A stretch of 64,000 nt of DNA from Candidatus Binatia bacterium (GCA_951812575.1 OX638322.1:5026501-5090500), one strand, 5' to 3'; shown: positions 1 through 9,016, numbered from the stretch's first letter. Notes: generated from the sequence alone by a model not told the origin. Numbers and translations: made by a program.

Positions 1-1107
1 TGGGCCACCGCCACCAAGGCCGACATATTTGGCCAGGTCGCGCACCCGCCACTTGCGCTCCGGGTCGGCTCGGGAGAAATTATTCCAGAGCGTGCGAATG
101 GCGTTTGTTTCAACATATTCGAGCGGTTCGTCCGGGTCGAGCTCACCGAAATCGTAGCCGGCCCAGCCACACCACAAGGCCATCGATCCGTCATAGCTCG
201 TATGTTCCAGGTAATCGTCATACTTCTGCTTGACTTCCGCCTCCGTGCTGCCGGTGACCGTTTTGAGATAGGCAAAGAAGAGAATATCCTCCGGGTTGCG
301 TCCGTTCTGCTCTGCCTGTTTGCGGGTCGCCTGGATGGTCTGCCGCGCAATCTCAGGTGTCGGGGAAGCGATAAATACGCACTCGGCGTGGCGGGCGGCA
401 AAGGCCTGTCCACGGGATGAGGAGCCGGCCTGGTATAACACCGGAGTCCGTTGCGGGGACGGTTCGGACAGATGGCAGCCGTCCATCTTGTAATACTTGC
501 CCTCGTGGACAACATTCCACACCTTGCTCGGGTCGGCGTAGATACCGCGCTGCTTGTCTTTGACCACCGCGCCGTCCTCCCAGCTCGATTCCCACAGCTT
601 GTAGCACACCTCGCAATACTCATCCGCCATGTCGTAGCGTTCGTCGTGCTCGGGCAAACCGGACCGGCCATAGCTGCGCCCGGTGCTTTCCAGATACGAA
701 GTCACGATATTCCAGGCCACCCGGCCCTGGGTAAGATGGTCGAGCGTCGAGATGAGTCGGGCAAAAGTGAAGGGATGGTACTGGAGGATCGAACTGGTAA
801 AGGCGAAGCCTAGGTGTTCGGTTGCTGCGGCCATAGCCGGGACCAGCAGCATGGGGTCGTTCACCGGTGTTTGCGCGGCCTGGGTCAGGGCGGCCTCCCG
901 GTTGCCCCGGAACACATCGTACACACCAACGACATCGGCCAGAAACAGGGCATCGAACTTGCCCCGTTCCAACAGCCGAGCAAGCTCAATCCAGGTATTG
1001 AGGTCGGTATAGTTCTCCATGTGGTCTTCCGGCAGGACCCACAGGCCGGGGGATTGGTGCACCACACAGTTCATATGAAAGGCGTTGAAATAGATGCGTT
1101 TTTTCAC
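1..1107 (-). CDS. FMN-dependent monooxygenase, NtaA/DmoA/DszA type (3' end beyond window)
   Basis: Leftward reading frame open from a GTG at 1107 to the window edge, about 369 codons of a family usually near 440. It begins MKKRIYFNAFHMNC, then has the family blocks around WVLPEDHMENYTD, GKFDALFLADVVGVYD and LDHLTQGRVAWNIVTSY. These belong to the bacterial luciferase-like (TIM barrel) FMNH2-dependent monooxygenases that oxidise nitrilotriacetate, dimethylsulfide or dibenzothiophene sulfone with a separate flavin reductase. The GTG is preferred because AAGGAG lies 6 nt upstream; an in-frame ATG follows at 1074. It heads away from the DszC-like gene at 1217, so the two probably form one transcript. 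Substrate cannot be read from sequence. Confidence 0.85.
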   Translation of the reverse strand, partial: MKKRIYFNAFHMNCVVHQSPGLWVLPEDHMENYTDLNTWIELARLLERGKFDALFLADVVGVYDVFRGNREAALTQAAQTPVNDPMLLVPAMAAATEHLGFAFTSSILQYHPFTFARLISTLDHLTQGRVAWNIVTSYLESTGRSYGRSGLPEHDERYDMADEYCEVCYKLWESSWEDGAVVKDKQRGIYADPSKVWNVVHEGKYYKMDGCHLSEPSPQRTPVLYQAGSSSRGQAFAARHAECVFIASPTPEIARQTIQATRKQAEQNGRNPEDILFFAYLKTVTGSTEAEVKQKYDDYLEHTSYDGSMALWCGWAGYDFGELDPDEPLEYVETNAIRTLWNNFSRADPERKWRVRDLAKYVGLGGGGP

Positions 1108-1216
1108 TGTCTTCTCCTTGGTTAGTCCATTCCTATAGAAAAGGGAATGGTCCCTCAACCGCTGCTGCACCGGGCGGGGTCGACGCGGTTGTCAGGGGAC
1201 GCGCCGCTCAGCCGCC

Positions 1217-2479
1217 CTACTCCCATACCTGAGTGAGGGGCGGTTGAATCTGCTGAGGGTCAAGCTGGAGTTCATGGACACTCAAGGACGACAGACAAAA
1301 ATCGCTGGGGGGGTGCTGCATGGTCGCGGTCGCGCCATCGCGAAACAGACGCTCCAGCGCCGAGGGCTTAAAGATGGCGTGACCGCCCCCCATTTCGAGC
1401 GCCGAGCGGGTCGCGGCCGTGACGGCCTCACCCACAATGTATTTGGCTTTGAAGTAGGTGGCCAGAACCTCGGCCGCTTGTCCCTCGACGGTCGTGCCGT
1501 ACTGCTTGGGCCGGTCGGTATAGCGCTGGCGTTCATAGGTTTCGTCGGCCAGCCAGGCCACGTAGCGCAGCAGCCAGCGGGCGGCTTCCAGTTGGGCGCT
1601 CATCATGGCAACCCGGCGCCGAATATCCGGGTGATAGGCCAAGGGCTGCCCGTAGCCTTTGGGCTGGCGCTGCGTCACATTGTCTTTGATCGCCTGGAGA
1701 GCCGCAAAGCCAACACCGAGATACACGGCGGTATACGGAATATTGAAACTCGGCTCATTGGTGGCCAGCCATTCACCAATCTTGGGAATGGGTTCGCCCA
1801 GGATGGCCTCGTCCGGCACAAAGCAGTCTTCGAGAATCAGATTGTCGCTGCGAGTCGCCCGCATGCCGAGCGTGTCCCACACATGCTCGAAGCGCACGCC
1901 GGGCGAGTCGGTCGGCAGTACCGCAACGAGGGCCGTTTGTGGATTGGCAATCTCCTCGGGATGGGCAAACAGACACAGATAGTCGGACGATTCGCCCATG
2001 GAGCAGAACGATTTCTTGCCCGAAAGCCGATAGCCCCCGGACACCCGGCGAGCCCGCGTTGAACAGGCAAACGTCATGGGTACAATGCTGGTGGTACTCG
2101 GTTCGGAGAGAATAGCGGCAATCAGCTTGCCCTGTTTGGTCGCCAGTTCAGCCACCCATTTTTTTATGTCATCCGGCAGGGCGGAATGCATCAGAGAGGC
2201 CAGCGTTGCAGCGTGCATATTGAACGAGAGCGCGGTCGACGCACAGCCTTGGGCGATTTCCTCGGCGGCAATGGTATAGCCAAGGAGCCCGGCCTCTTGG
2301 CCGCCGTACTCCTTGGGCACGACCAGACCGTAGAAGCCGGCGTCCCGGAGGGCCGCATAATTCTCCTGGGGGGGCGAGCCGTCCCGGTCGTGCTCGGCCG
2401 CCCGGGTCGCAAAGTCGGCGGCGAGCTGACGGGCAACTGTCTGGATGCGAATATGGTCCGCAGTCAGTCCGAATTCCAT
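1217..2479 (-). CDS. Acyl-CoA dehydrogenase-fold flavoenzyme, DszC/SfnB-like
   Basis: 420 residues with the acyl-CoA dehydrogenase fold: helical N-terminal domain, the beta domain around the GYRLSGKKSFCSMGESSDYL block, and the C-terminal helical domain. The C-terminal part reads GGGHAIFKPSALERLFRDG then TMQHPPSD; the catalytic glutamate of true acyl-CoA dehydrogenases is not apparent there. This tail is what flavin monooxygenases of the DszC/SfnB group carry, so I favour oxygen-activating chemistry on a xenobiotic or sulfur compound over fatty-acid oxidation. The ATG at 2479 is chosen because GGAGG lies 6 nt upstream; an upstream in-frame start would add 16 residues. It lies between two luciferase-like monooxygenases on the same strand. 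Confidence 0.82.
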   Translation of the reverse strand: MEFGLTADHIRIQTVARQLAADFATRAAEHDRDGSPPQENYAALRDAGFYGLVVPKEYGGQEAGLLGYTIAAEEIAQGCASTALSFNMHAATLASLMHSALPDDIKKWVAELATKQGKLIAAILSEPSTTSIVPMTFACSTRARRVSGGYRLSGKKSFCSMGESSDYLCLFAHPEEIANPQTALVAVLPTDSPGVRFEHVWDTLGMRATRSDNLILEDCFVPDEAILGEPIPKIGEWLATNEPSFNIPYTAVYLGVGFAALQAIKDNVTQRQPKGYGQPLAYHPDIRRRVAMMSAQLEAARWLLRYVAWLADETYERQRYTDRPKQYGTTVEGQAAEVLATYFKAKYIVGEAVTAATRSALEMGGGHAIFKPSALERLFRDGATATMQHPPSDFCLSSLSVHELQLDPQQIQPPLTQVWE

Positions 2480-2545
2480 GCGACCCTCCTTTGTGTTGCG
2501 GCGCGCGTGGCGGAAAAGGGCAACCACAGGGGGTTGCCCCTACAT

Positions 2546-3730
2546 CTATGCCGCCTCCAGCCAGCGTTGCGACATCGGGCTGAATTCTTCGCGCAGGGCG
2601 GGCATCACGTCGGCGGCAAACAGGTCCATGTTTTTAATGACCCGATGGTGTGGCATATCGCCCGCGTGCAGGAGGGGCAGCAGCAGGCCAAAACCAAGCT
2701 CCTTAACCAGATGGGAAAGGCGCTCGCGCACGGTCTTGGCGCTCCCTACGACGCAGTAGCCGCGCTCGTTGAGTTCCTTGAAATCCATGCTTTCCCAATC
2801 AAAGTCGGCCGCGCGGGCCAGGATGCGTTTCATGGACGCCGCGGACGTATAGCCCGGCGGGAAGAACATTTGCCATTTATGGCGCAGGCCGTAGTGGTAG
2901 AGCCACAGGATATGGGCCGCGGCTTCTTCTTCCGCGCGACTGTCGGTCTCGGCCACGTAGACCGGCAGGAGGTGGCCCATTTGGTAGGGCGAGGCTTCGT
3001 AGCCGTACCCGTCCGCAGCTTCGCGGTAGGCGTCGAAGAACCACTTCACCAGGTCATCCGGCATGAACACCGCCAGATAGGGATATTTGCGGTCGGGATG
3101 GGCGCACCATTCAACGGTTTCCTTACTGCCGAAGCCGGGGATCCAAATCGGCGGGTGTGGTTTCTGGAGAGGACGCGGCCAGACATTAACGTAGCGGACT
3201 TGATAATGCTCGCCGTCAAAGTAAAACGGGCCGGTCTCGGTCCAGGAGCGGATGATCAGATCGTGCGCTTCGCGAAAACGCGCCAGCGAGTAGGTGGGAT
3301 TGATACCCATAGAAAAGTATTCATCTCCGATGCCGCGCACAAAACCGGAAATAATACGCCCGCCGGTCACAACATCGAGCATGGCGACTTCTTCGGCGAC
3401 CCGGAGGGGATGATCGCGGAGCGGCAGGCCGTTGCCGACCATCGCAATCTTCATCCGCGAGGTTCGACGTGCCAGCATAGCAGCCATAATGTTCGGTGAC
3501 GGCATGGTGCCATAGGTGTTCTGATGGTGCTCGTTGACACACACGCCCTCGAACCCCAGCTTTTCGGCATACTCAAGCTGGTCCAGATATTGATTGTAGA
3601 CGGTATGCCCCTTTTCGGGATCGTAGTATTTATTCGAGAGCGTCACCCAGGCCGATTCATGTTTGGTCTTGTCGGCAAAGTCCTCGGGCAGGTCGGGCCA
3701 CGGCATGAGATGGAAATTGTAAAACTGCAT
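2546..3730 (-). CDS. Luciferase-like monooxygenase (LLM class flavin-dependent oxidoreductase)
   Basis: 394 residues with luciferase-like TIM-barrel features: N-terminal MQFYNFHLMPWPDLPED, the EHHQNTYGTMPSPN block (active-site His region), MLDVVTGGRIISGFVRG and PPIWIPGFGS. Members oxidise small organic compounds with reduced FMN or F420. AGGAG lies just upstream of the ATG. It sits directly upstream of the DszC-like gene and downstream of the SnoaL-like and cupin genes on the same strand, so it is likely part of one catabolic operon. It is a different subfamily from the NtaA-type gene at the left edge, so it is not a recent duplicate. Flavin type and substrate are unknown. Confidence 0.86.
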   Translation of the reverse strand: MQFYNFHLMPWPDLPEDFADKTKHESAWVTLSNKYYDPEKGHTVYNQYLDQLEYAEKLGFEGVCVNEHHQNTYGTMPSPNIMAAMLARRTSRMKIAMVGNGLPLRDHPLRVAEEVAMLDVVTGGRIISGFVRGIGDEYFSMGINPTYSLARFREAHDLIIRSWTETGPFYFDGEHYQVRYVNVWPRPLQKPHPPIWIPGFGSKETVEWCAHPDRKYPYLAVFMPDDLVKWFFDAYREAADGYGYEASPYQMGHLLPVYVAETDSRAEEEAAAHILWLYHYGLRHKWQMFFPPGYTSAASMKRILARAADFDWESMDFKELNERGYCVVGSAKTVRERLSHLVKELGFGLLLPLLHAGDMPHHRVIKNMDLFAADVMPALREEFSPMSQRWLEAA

Positions 3731-3757
3731 AGGCCGCTCCTATAAGGGACGAGACCG

Positions 3758-4240
3758 CTAGTCCTGGATCATTCTTTTTTCCGCCCAGCCCTTTTCAAAC
3801 GGCGTCCAGAACTCGAACTTGACGCGCAGGGTCTGGATTTTCCACTCGCCATCGATCCGTGCATAGTCGTCGCTGTATTTGGCCGCACCCCACACGGCTT
3901 TATCCCCGTCTTTCTCGGTCATCGTGCAGGGCTGGAACAGATACCACTGCCCTGTGGCCGAGTCGCCATCGACCTCAATGATGGGGTTCATGACGTTGTG
4001 CACGGCAAACGGAATGACTTTGGTCGCCCCGGTGAAGAACTTCCGAATGGCTTCCCGACCGTCGTATTTGCCAAACACGTCAACCCCGCCGTCCCAGACG
4101 CCGTCTTCGGCGAACAGTTCGGCAATCCCGTCCGGGTTATAGCCGTTGTCACAATGGGCGCAGTATTCGGCCTTGACTTTTTTAATGGCCTCAATGTCTT
4201 CCAAAACCTGGAGCCGTTGGACTAACTCGTCAACACTCAT
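3758..4240 (-). CDS. SnoaL/NTF2-like domain protein
   Basis: 160 residues forming a single NTF2-like cone domain. The N-terminal helix pair (LEDIEAIKKVKAEYCAHCDN, GIAELFAEDGVWDGG) and the late strands (ATGQWYLFQPCTM, ARIDGEWKIQTL) are typical of SnoaL_4 proteins. These are small polyketide cyclase, dehydratase or ring-hydroxylase beta-like proteins, and many are accessory ligand-binding proteins without known reaction. AAGGAGG is placed well before the ATG. The gene lies between the cupin and the luciferase-like monooxygenase, 27 bp from the latter, and fits an operon that oxidises an aromatic or cyclic compound. The exact role is unassigned. Confidence 0.8.
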   Translation of the reverse strand: MSVDELVQRLQVLEDIEAIKKVKAEYCAHCDNGYNPDGIAELFAEDGVWDGGVDVFGKYDGREAIRKFFTGATKVIPFAVHNVMNPIIEVDGDSATGQWYLFQPCTMTEKDGDKAVWGAAKYSDDYARIDGEWKIQTLRVKFEFWTPFEKGWAEKRMIQD

Positions 4241-4288
4241 GCTGTCCTCCTTATGAAACTCGTCGGTTACCGCGCTACCCTTGAATCT

Positions 4289-4855
4289 CTATTCTTGGCC
4301 CGCGTCAAACGCGAGGCCGGTCTTCTTGATCTCCGCTAACACTCCTGGGCCGGTTTGGTCTATCTGCTCGGCCACGCTGGGTGGAAAAGCGATGTCCTGC
4401 ATATCGTGCACACCGCCGGTAATGAGCACTTGGAGGCAGCCTTCGTCATCGCCTATATTCGTGAAGCCGCGACACACGCCTGGCGGTACTGAGATCGTGT
4501 CAAATTGATGCAGTACAATTTCGTGTTCTCCCTCATCGCCCCACTGGATTTTGAACGTCCCTTTGAGGCAGGTAAAAATCTCGTGCGTCTTGTGATGGGC
4601 GTGCAGTCCCGGTCCTTGGTTGGGTGGACACACGGCCAGCGTCATGGAGTAGCCATCGGCTTCAGCAATTGGGGCCGGCCCAAACGGTCCTTCTCCGCCC
4701 TTAGAGGAGATCACGGGCAAGAGCTTACGAGCGTAGATGTGATCCCGGGCTTCCAACGGAATTTTGTCGTTTTGCATGGCGGGAATGGGCTTCAAATCAT
4801 GGAAGCGGGCAATGCGGGCTTCCATGTCTTCAGGGCTCACCGAGATCGTTTTCAT
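4289..4855 (-). CDS. Cupin domain protein
   Basis: 188 residues with one cupin_2 barrel. The metal-site motif is visible as GPGLHAHHKTHEIFTCLKG (HxH, then E) with the second motif region around LHQFDTISVPPGVCRGFTN. Such small cupins are dioxygenases, isomerases or ligand sensors. AGGAGG precedes the ATG. It is the first gene of the leftward run that continues through the SnoaL-like, monooxygenase and DszC-like genes, so a promoter for the run should lie in 4856-5042, shared with the divergent DUF1329 gene. Function is inferred only at the fold level. Confidence 0.8.
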   Translation of the reverse strand: MKTISVSPEDMEARIARFHDLKPIPAMQNDKIPLEARDHIYARKLLPVISSKGGEGPFGPAPIAEADGYSMTLAVCPPNQGPGLHAHHKTHEIFTCLKGTFKIQWGDEGEHEIVLHQFDTISVPPGVCRGFTNIGDDEGCLQVLITGGVHDMQDIAFPPSVAEQIDQTGPGVLAEIKKTGLAFDAGQE

Positions 4856-5042
4856 GCTGGCCTCCTGCGTCTCTCCGCTTCAAATTGAGGAACCGTATGG
4901 ACAAATACCCGCCGTCACCATAGCCAAGCTTGTCTCTTTTGCAAAGACATTTTTTGTCCGAGCGGCAATCGGGAGGGATAGCCTGCCTTGCAGAGAACCG
5001 TTAGGCTGGCCTGTAAGCCAGAGAGGACGTGAGGGAGGACGA

Positions 5043-6380
5043 ATGCCGTTTCTTGTTCTATTCGTAGGATTACTGGTCTGGGCCGGGCCGAGTTGGGCAC
5101 AGGATGAGCGAAGCGCCATGACCCGAGAAACCGTCCTGCAATGGACGCAGCAGTATACAGACGCTCGACCGGACTTTCAGCACGGCGAGACGCTGGGGCT
5201 GAGCGATATGGAAAAGCTCCGGCCCTTTCTGCCACCCGGTTATTTTGAAGAGTTCCAGTTTCCGGAGGTGACCTTCGACATCAGCCCTCCAGGCGATTAC
5301 CCTCCGCGTACGGACTATCTCGAAGCGACAGAAAAATTTGCCGGCCAAACCCAGCTCGCCGAGGACGGCAGTCTGAGAAACTATACTGCTGGCCAGCCCT
5401 TTCCCGCGGGCCAACTGGACCCGGCAGACCCAACCGCAGGTCTCAAGATCGGCTGGAATTTTAATTTCCGCTGGCAGCACTATGGTATCAAGGTCGGCAA
5501 TTTCGCCACGGTCATGATCAGACCGGGGGGGACACACGGTGTGTTGCCGGGCTTACCCGAGGATATGATTCAACCGGGAGGCACGGTTGAGCGGGTGCTC
5601 CAGCAACGCTATCAGCGCGTCTATCACAGTCATTTATCCATGCTGCCCGAGCAGAATTACACCCTGCCGGTTGACGGTGCGGCGGAATTTGAGTGGAAAG
5701 ATATCAACGACTTCACCGATCCGTATGAAATGCGCGGCCTGCGCGTGCTCATCCAGCGTTCCAGCGATCCGCACCGGGCCGATCAGGCGTGGACCTATGT
5801 CCCGTCCCTACGCAAAGTCCGGCGTGTTTCTGCGGAAGAGAAAGCAGATTCTTTCCAGGGGTCAGATACGACCCTGGATGACTTCTTCGGCTTCTCCGGG
5901 CGGGTGCTGGACTATGACTGGACCTTTCACGGCTGGAAAGACGTGCTGCACATCATGAATTCGCCCCACGCCTATGCGCGCTATTATGGTCCCGCGGGCC
6001 GGGCGCCACTCGGGCCGTGGGAACTGCGTAAGGCCATAATCGTTGAGCTCAAGCCCAAGCGGGAGAATCATCCGTACAGCAGCAAGATTCTGTTTATTGA
6101 CGCCCAGACCTATCGCGTGGTTTCCGGCATGGCGTTCAACCAGGAAGGCACCCTGTGGAAGGTGTGGGGCATGCAGAATTCCTGGTCTGAAGACGCGCAG
6201 CATCTGCCGGAGATGAATACCGGCGCGCATATCGTCCGTTACCTTGGCGTCACGGTCGTTGACGTTAAGACCGGCCAGGCGTCGTTATTTCCGGCGCTGG
6301 ATATGGGCTACCCGGAGGTGGATGTGGAGGAGGTGCTGAGCCTGTACGATGTGAATAAGTTGACTGAGGGACGACGTTAG
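5043..6380 (+). CDS. DUF1329 family secreted protein
   Basis: 445 residues. It starts with a clear signal peptide (MPFLVLFVGLLVWAGPSWA, cut near AQD), followed by a DUF1329 domain. Family landmarks are the W-x-Y-VPSLRKVRRVS stretch, the DDFFGFSGRVLDYDW block and the late RVVSGMAFNQEGTLWKVW segment. DUF1329 proteins are periplasmic or outer-membrane-associated with a LolA/LolB-like fold and no established reaction; in other proteobacteria they often sit beside transport or degradation genes. The ATG at 5043 has GGAGG 4 nt upstream and is the only start giving a signal peptide, although the frame is open for 93 more codons upstream. A paralogue follows 21 bp downstream. Confidence 0.82.
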   Translation: MPFLVLFVGLLVWAGPSWAQDERSAMTRETVLQWTQQYTDARPDFQHGETLGLSDMEKLRPFLPPGYFEEFQFPEVTFDISPPGDYPPRTDYLEATEKFAGQTQLAEDGSLRNYTAGQPFPAGQLDPADPTAGLKIGWNFNFRWQHYGIKVGNFATVMIRPGGTHGVLPGLPEDMIQPGGTVERVLQQRYQRVYHSHLSMLPEQNYTLPVDGAAEFEWKDINDFTDPYEMRGLRVLIQRSSDPHRADQAWTYVPSLRKVRRVSAEEKADSFQGSDTTLDDFFGFSGRVLDYDWTFHGWKDVLHIMNSPHAYARYYGPAGRAPLGPWELRKAIIVELKPKRENHPYSSKILFIDAQTYRVVSGMAFNQEGTLWKVWGMQNSWSEDAQHLPEMNTGAHIVRYLGVTVVDVKTGQASLFPALDMGYPEVDVEEVLSLYDVNKLTEGRR

Positions 6381-6401
6381 GAGAAACACCAGGACGGAGC
6401 C

Positions 6402-7730
6402 ATGCAGTTGGGCCTGACACTCTCACTCTTTGTTTTTAGCGTCTGCTTTGCGCCCGCGGTATGGGCCGACTCGCCCGCGGCCGCGAAAACCTGGCGGGTG
6501 GTCGGGGAACTGACCGAAGCGGAGCGCCAACTGTTCGACCCCCGGACCGACACGCCCCGCGACCCGGAGCAGCCGTATATGCCCGCCGAGCGCTATCCGT
6601 TTCAGCCGCCCTATACCGCAGAGGAGATGGGCTATCGGGCCATGGAGTTCAGCCACTCGCCACGCTGGTCGTGCAATTTTGTCGATGTTAGTGGGGCGCT
6701 GACCGCACACGGGTATCTCATTACGGATAAAATGCACAGCCCAATATTCTATGTTCCAAATGCAAAGGGCATGCAGGGCTTAGAAGGTGAGCTGTACGGA
6801 ACGAAACCAGGTGAGCCGACACGAAAAATAACCGGACAAACCTTTTTCCCACCAGAAAACCTCGGCAACCAGATGTTTATGACCCAGTACCGGGCTGGAC
6901 AAGAGGCGCTCACCCGATGGGACCTCTTTGTGTATTCACCTGCCCTACGCCGGGTCCGTCGTCAGCCTCAGCCACGCAGGGGGGATAAATTGGCGCAGGG
7001 AGCTGAGAGTTTTGACGATATCTTTGGCCGTGATCCCTGGGAATTTTCCTGGAAGCTGATTGGCGTAGACACGCTGTCACAAACCGTTCGCTTCCCTAAT
7101 ACCCGGCCAACCGTGACCCTCGGCAAGTCCGATGGTACGCTCTACGATGTCCCAACGGATCAGATTAAGATGATGGGGGATGACTACCCTTTTTATACCA
7201 GAGAGGGCGGCATTGATTGTTGGGTACTTGAAACCACAGTCAAAGAAGAGTGGCTCCCTGACTATTATGCCCCGAAGATTATTTATTGGTTAGATAAACA
7301 CTACTTTTATCCCTTGCGGATCGAGCAGTACGGACGAGACGGGAATCTTATTTTTGTGGAAACCCGTATTGCCACATACCGCAATCCAAATATGGGGGAT
7401 CAAGGGTACGGGCTGCTATTCAATCATTACTGGGATGTGACACTGGATTATATGCGCTATAGCGTCCACGACACACACCATCTCAAAGAATGGTCAACCG
7501 GGGATCAGGAGGTCTTTTTCAGTCCTGGCGTGCTCCCGCGGGTCTGGTATTTTGCACAACTGAAGAGTCAGTCAGAAGTGCCCGTCCCGGAGCAGTATTT
7601 TCTACGTCCGACCTTAGATCGGGAAAAGTTTCCTGGGCATCGAAAGATAGAACTCTCGGCCGACATTGAAGAGAAAATCCGCGCCCAAGAGGAAGCCGGA
7701 CATCTGGTGTTCATAGAGGAAGAGGATTAA
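6402..7730 (+). CDS. DUF1329 family secreted protein, second copy
   Basis: 442 residues, with a signal peptide (MQLGLTLSLFVFSVCFAPAVWA) and the DUF1329 landmarks Y-SPALRRVRRQPQPR and SFDDIFGRDPWEFSWKLIG. It follows the first DUF1329 gene after 21 bp, so the pair is probably co-transcribed, yet the two are clearly diverged. From about 6720 onward the gene looks richer in A and T than its neighbours, which may mark different ancestry of the 3' part. The C-terminus is acidic and charged. The molecular role is unknown for the family; envelope localisation is inferred from the signal peptide. Confidence 0.8.
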   Translation: MQLGLTLSLFVFSVCFAPAVWADSPAAAKTWRVVGELTEAERQLFDPRTDTPRDPEQPYMPAERYPFQPPYTAEEMGYRAMEFSHSPRWSCNFVDVSGALTAHGYLITDKMHSPIFYVPNAKGMQGLEGELYGTKPGEPTRKITGQTFFPPENLGNQMFMTQYRAGQEALTRWDLFVYSPALRRVRRQPQPRRGDKLAQGAESFDDIFGRDPWEFSWKLIGVDTLSQTVRFPNTRPTVTLGKSDGTLYDVPTDQIKMMGDDYPFYTREGGIDCWVLETTVKEEWLPDYYAPKIIYWLDKHYFYPLRIEQYGRDGNLIFVETRIATYRNPNMGDQGYGLLFNHYWDVTLDYMRYSVHDTHHLKEWSTGDQEVFFSPGVLPRVWYFAQLKSQSEVPVPEQYFLRPTLDREKFPGHRKIELSADIEEKIRAQEEAGHLVFIEEED

Positions 7731-7761
7731 GGCAAACGGCTCCCCCCTGGATACCGGTGAC

Positions 7762-7806
7762 TCAACAGACCCAACAGACTCAACAGACCCAACAGACCCA
7801 ACAGAC
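7762..7806. repeat. Five tandem copies of a 9-bp unit (YCAACAGAC)
   Basis: Five head-to-tail copies of TCAACAGAC or CCAACAGAC in the gap between two convergent genes. Probably slippage-prone non-coding DNA; no spacers, so not a CRISPR array. Confidence 0.85.
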
Positions 7807-7829
7807 CCTTCCCACCCCCCGGCCTCTGG

Positions 7830-7850
7830 ATGCCGGATCAAGTCCGGCAT
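7830..7850. terminator. Intergenic palindrome between convergent genes
   Basis: Arms ATGCCGGA and TCCGGCAT are perfectly complementary around a 5-nt loop. It lies between the ends of the second DUF1329 gene and the aldo/keto reductase. The flanking words (CTGGATGCCGG, GGCATGACG) are those of a common dispersed palindromic repeat of proteobacterial genomes. It could act as a transcript end or mRNA-stabilising hairpin for both strands. No T-run follows. Confidence 0.5.
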
Positions 7851-7892
7851 GACGAAAGCACAACAGCATACCGCCTCGCAGCCCCCTCGCGT

Positions 7893-8900
7893 CTACCGCA
7901 ACGCCACCGACTTGTCCCGCAGGCGCGGCAGCGAAAACCACAGGTCGTTACACAACTCCATCTCCTCTTCGTCGAGGCTCATCTCGACAGCCGGCAGGGA
8001 TTGTTTGAGCTGTTCGGCTGAGGTTGCGCCGACAATCGGCGAAGTGACTTCGGGCTGGGCGAGCACCCAGGCGATCGCTACTTGAGCCAGGGGTTTATTG
8101 CGCGTGGCAAAGAATGCTTTGAGATGCTCGACCGCGGCAAACTGGGCTTCCTGCCAGTAGCGCCGGCGGTACGTTTCCCCGGCCCGACCACCGAGGGCGA
8201 AACGCGTTTCCGCGGCCGGTTCTGCGCCGGCTTGGTGTTTGCCGGTCAGAAACCCGCCGGCGAGCGGATTATACGGAATCATGCCGATGTCCTGCTCACG
8301 ACACAGGGGAAAGAGTTCGTGCTCGATTTCACGGAACAGCATATTGTAGCGCGGCTGAACACACTCGAAGCGCGCCAGGCCGAGCTTGTCACTCTGCCAC
8401 AGGGCCAAGGCCAGCCGCCAGGCCTGGAAATTTGAGCAGCCGAGGTAACGCACCTTACCCTGATGGACCAAGTCGTCCAGGGCTTGTAGGGTCTCCTCAA
8501 TCGGCGTTTTCGGGTCGGGCGCATGGACCTGGTAGAGGTCGATATAATCCGTCTGCAAGCGTTTGAGACTCGCCTCAACCGCGGCGCAGATATGCTTGCG
8601 CGACAGGCCCCGATCATTCGGTCGGTCACCCATTGCGCCCCAACATTTGGTGGCCAGGACGATGTCCTCGCGCCGGCCTTTTAACCATTTACCGACAATC
8701 TCCTCGGTGCGTCCCGCGGTTTCGACGCCCCCGCCGGCCGGATACACGTCCGCGCTATCAAAGAAATCCACGCCGTTCTCGAAGGCGGTATCCATAATGG
8801 CGAAGCTCTGCGCTTCTTCGCACTGACGTCCAAAGGTCATTGTGCCCAGGCAGATTTCAGAAACCTTCAGGCCCGTTCGCCCCATACGCTTTGTTTGCAT
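7893..8900 (-). CDS. Aldo/keto reductase
   Basis: 335 residues of the AKR TIM-barrel family, most like the YajO/Tas/PhdYeiN-type NADPH reductases. Seen: MGRTGLKVSEICLGTMTFG at the N-terminus, the catalytic Asp and Tyr region FFDSADVYPAGG, the catalytic Lys in VLATKCWG, DYIDLYQVHAPDP, and YNPLAGGFLTGKH near the cofactor site. It reduces aldehydes or ketones with NADPH in the cytoplasm; the substrate is not predictable. The ATG at 8900 is chosen for its AGGAGG; the frame is open a further 69 codons upstream. It is divergent from the aminotransferase gene, with about 116 bp between starts. Confidence 0.88.
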   Translation of the reverse strand: MQTKRMGRTGLKVSEICLGTMTFGRQCEEAQSFAIMDTAFENGVDFFDSADVYPAGGGVETAGRTEEIVGKWLKGRREDIVLATKCWGAMGDRPNDRGLSRKHICAAVEASLKRLQTDYIDLYQVHAPDPKTPIEETLQALDDLVHQGKVRYLGCSNFQAWRLALALWQSDKLGLARFECVQPRYNMLFREIEHELFPLCREQDIGMIPYNPLAGGFLTGKHQAGAEPAAETRFALGGRAGETYRRRYWQEAQFAAVEHLKAFFATRNKPLAQVAIAWVLAQPEVTSPIVGATSAEQLKQSLPAVEMSLDEEEMELCNDLWFSLPRLRDKSVALR

Positions 8901-9016
8901 CCTTCCTCCTCTTTTTTCTGTCTTACAGTCCGGTATCAGTCTGGGATTTTTGGCGTGACTCGTATATGATCGCATTCGTCCCGTCGCGCAAGAGCTCACA
9001 GCGAAAGGAGATCGAT

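Noticed and set aside
2186..3499. 437-codon open frame on the plus strand
   Set aside because: It lies antisense to the acyl-CoA-dehydrogenase-fold and luciferase-like genes; its translation shows no family and no ribosome site.
7762..7806. Possible CRISPR-like repeat
   Set aside because: The units are 9 bp, directly abutting and without spacers.
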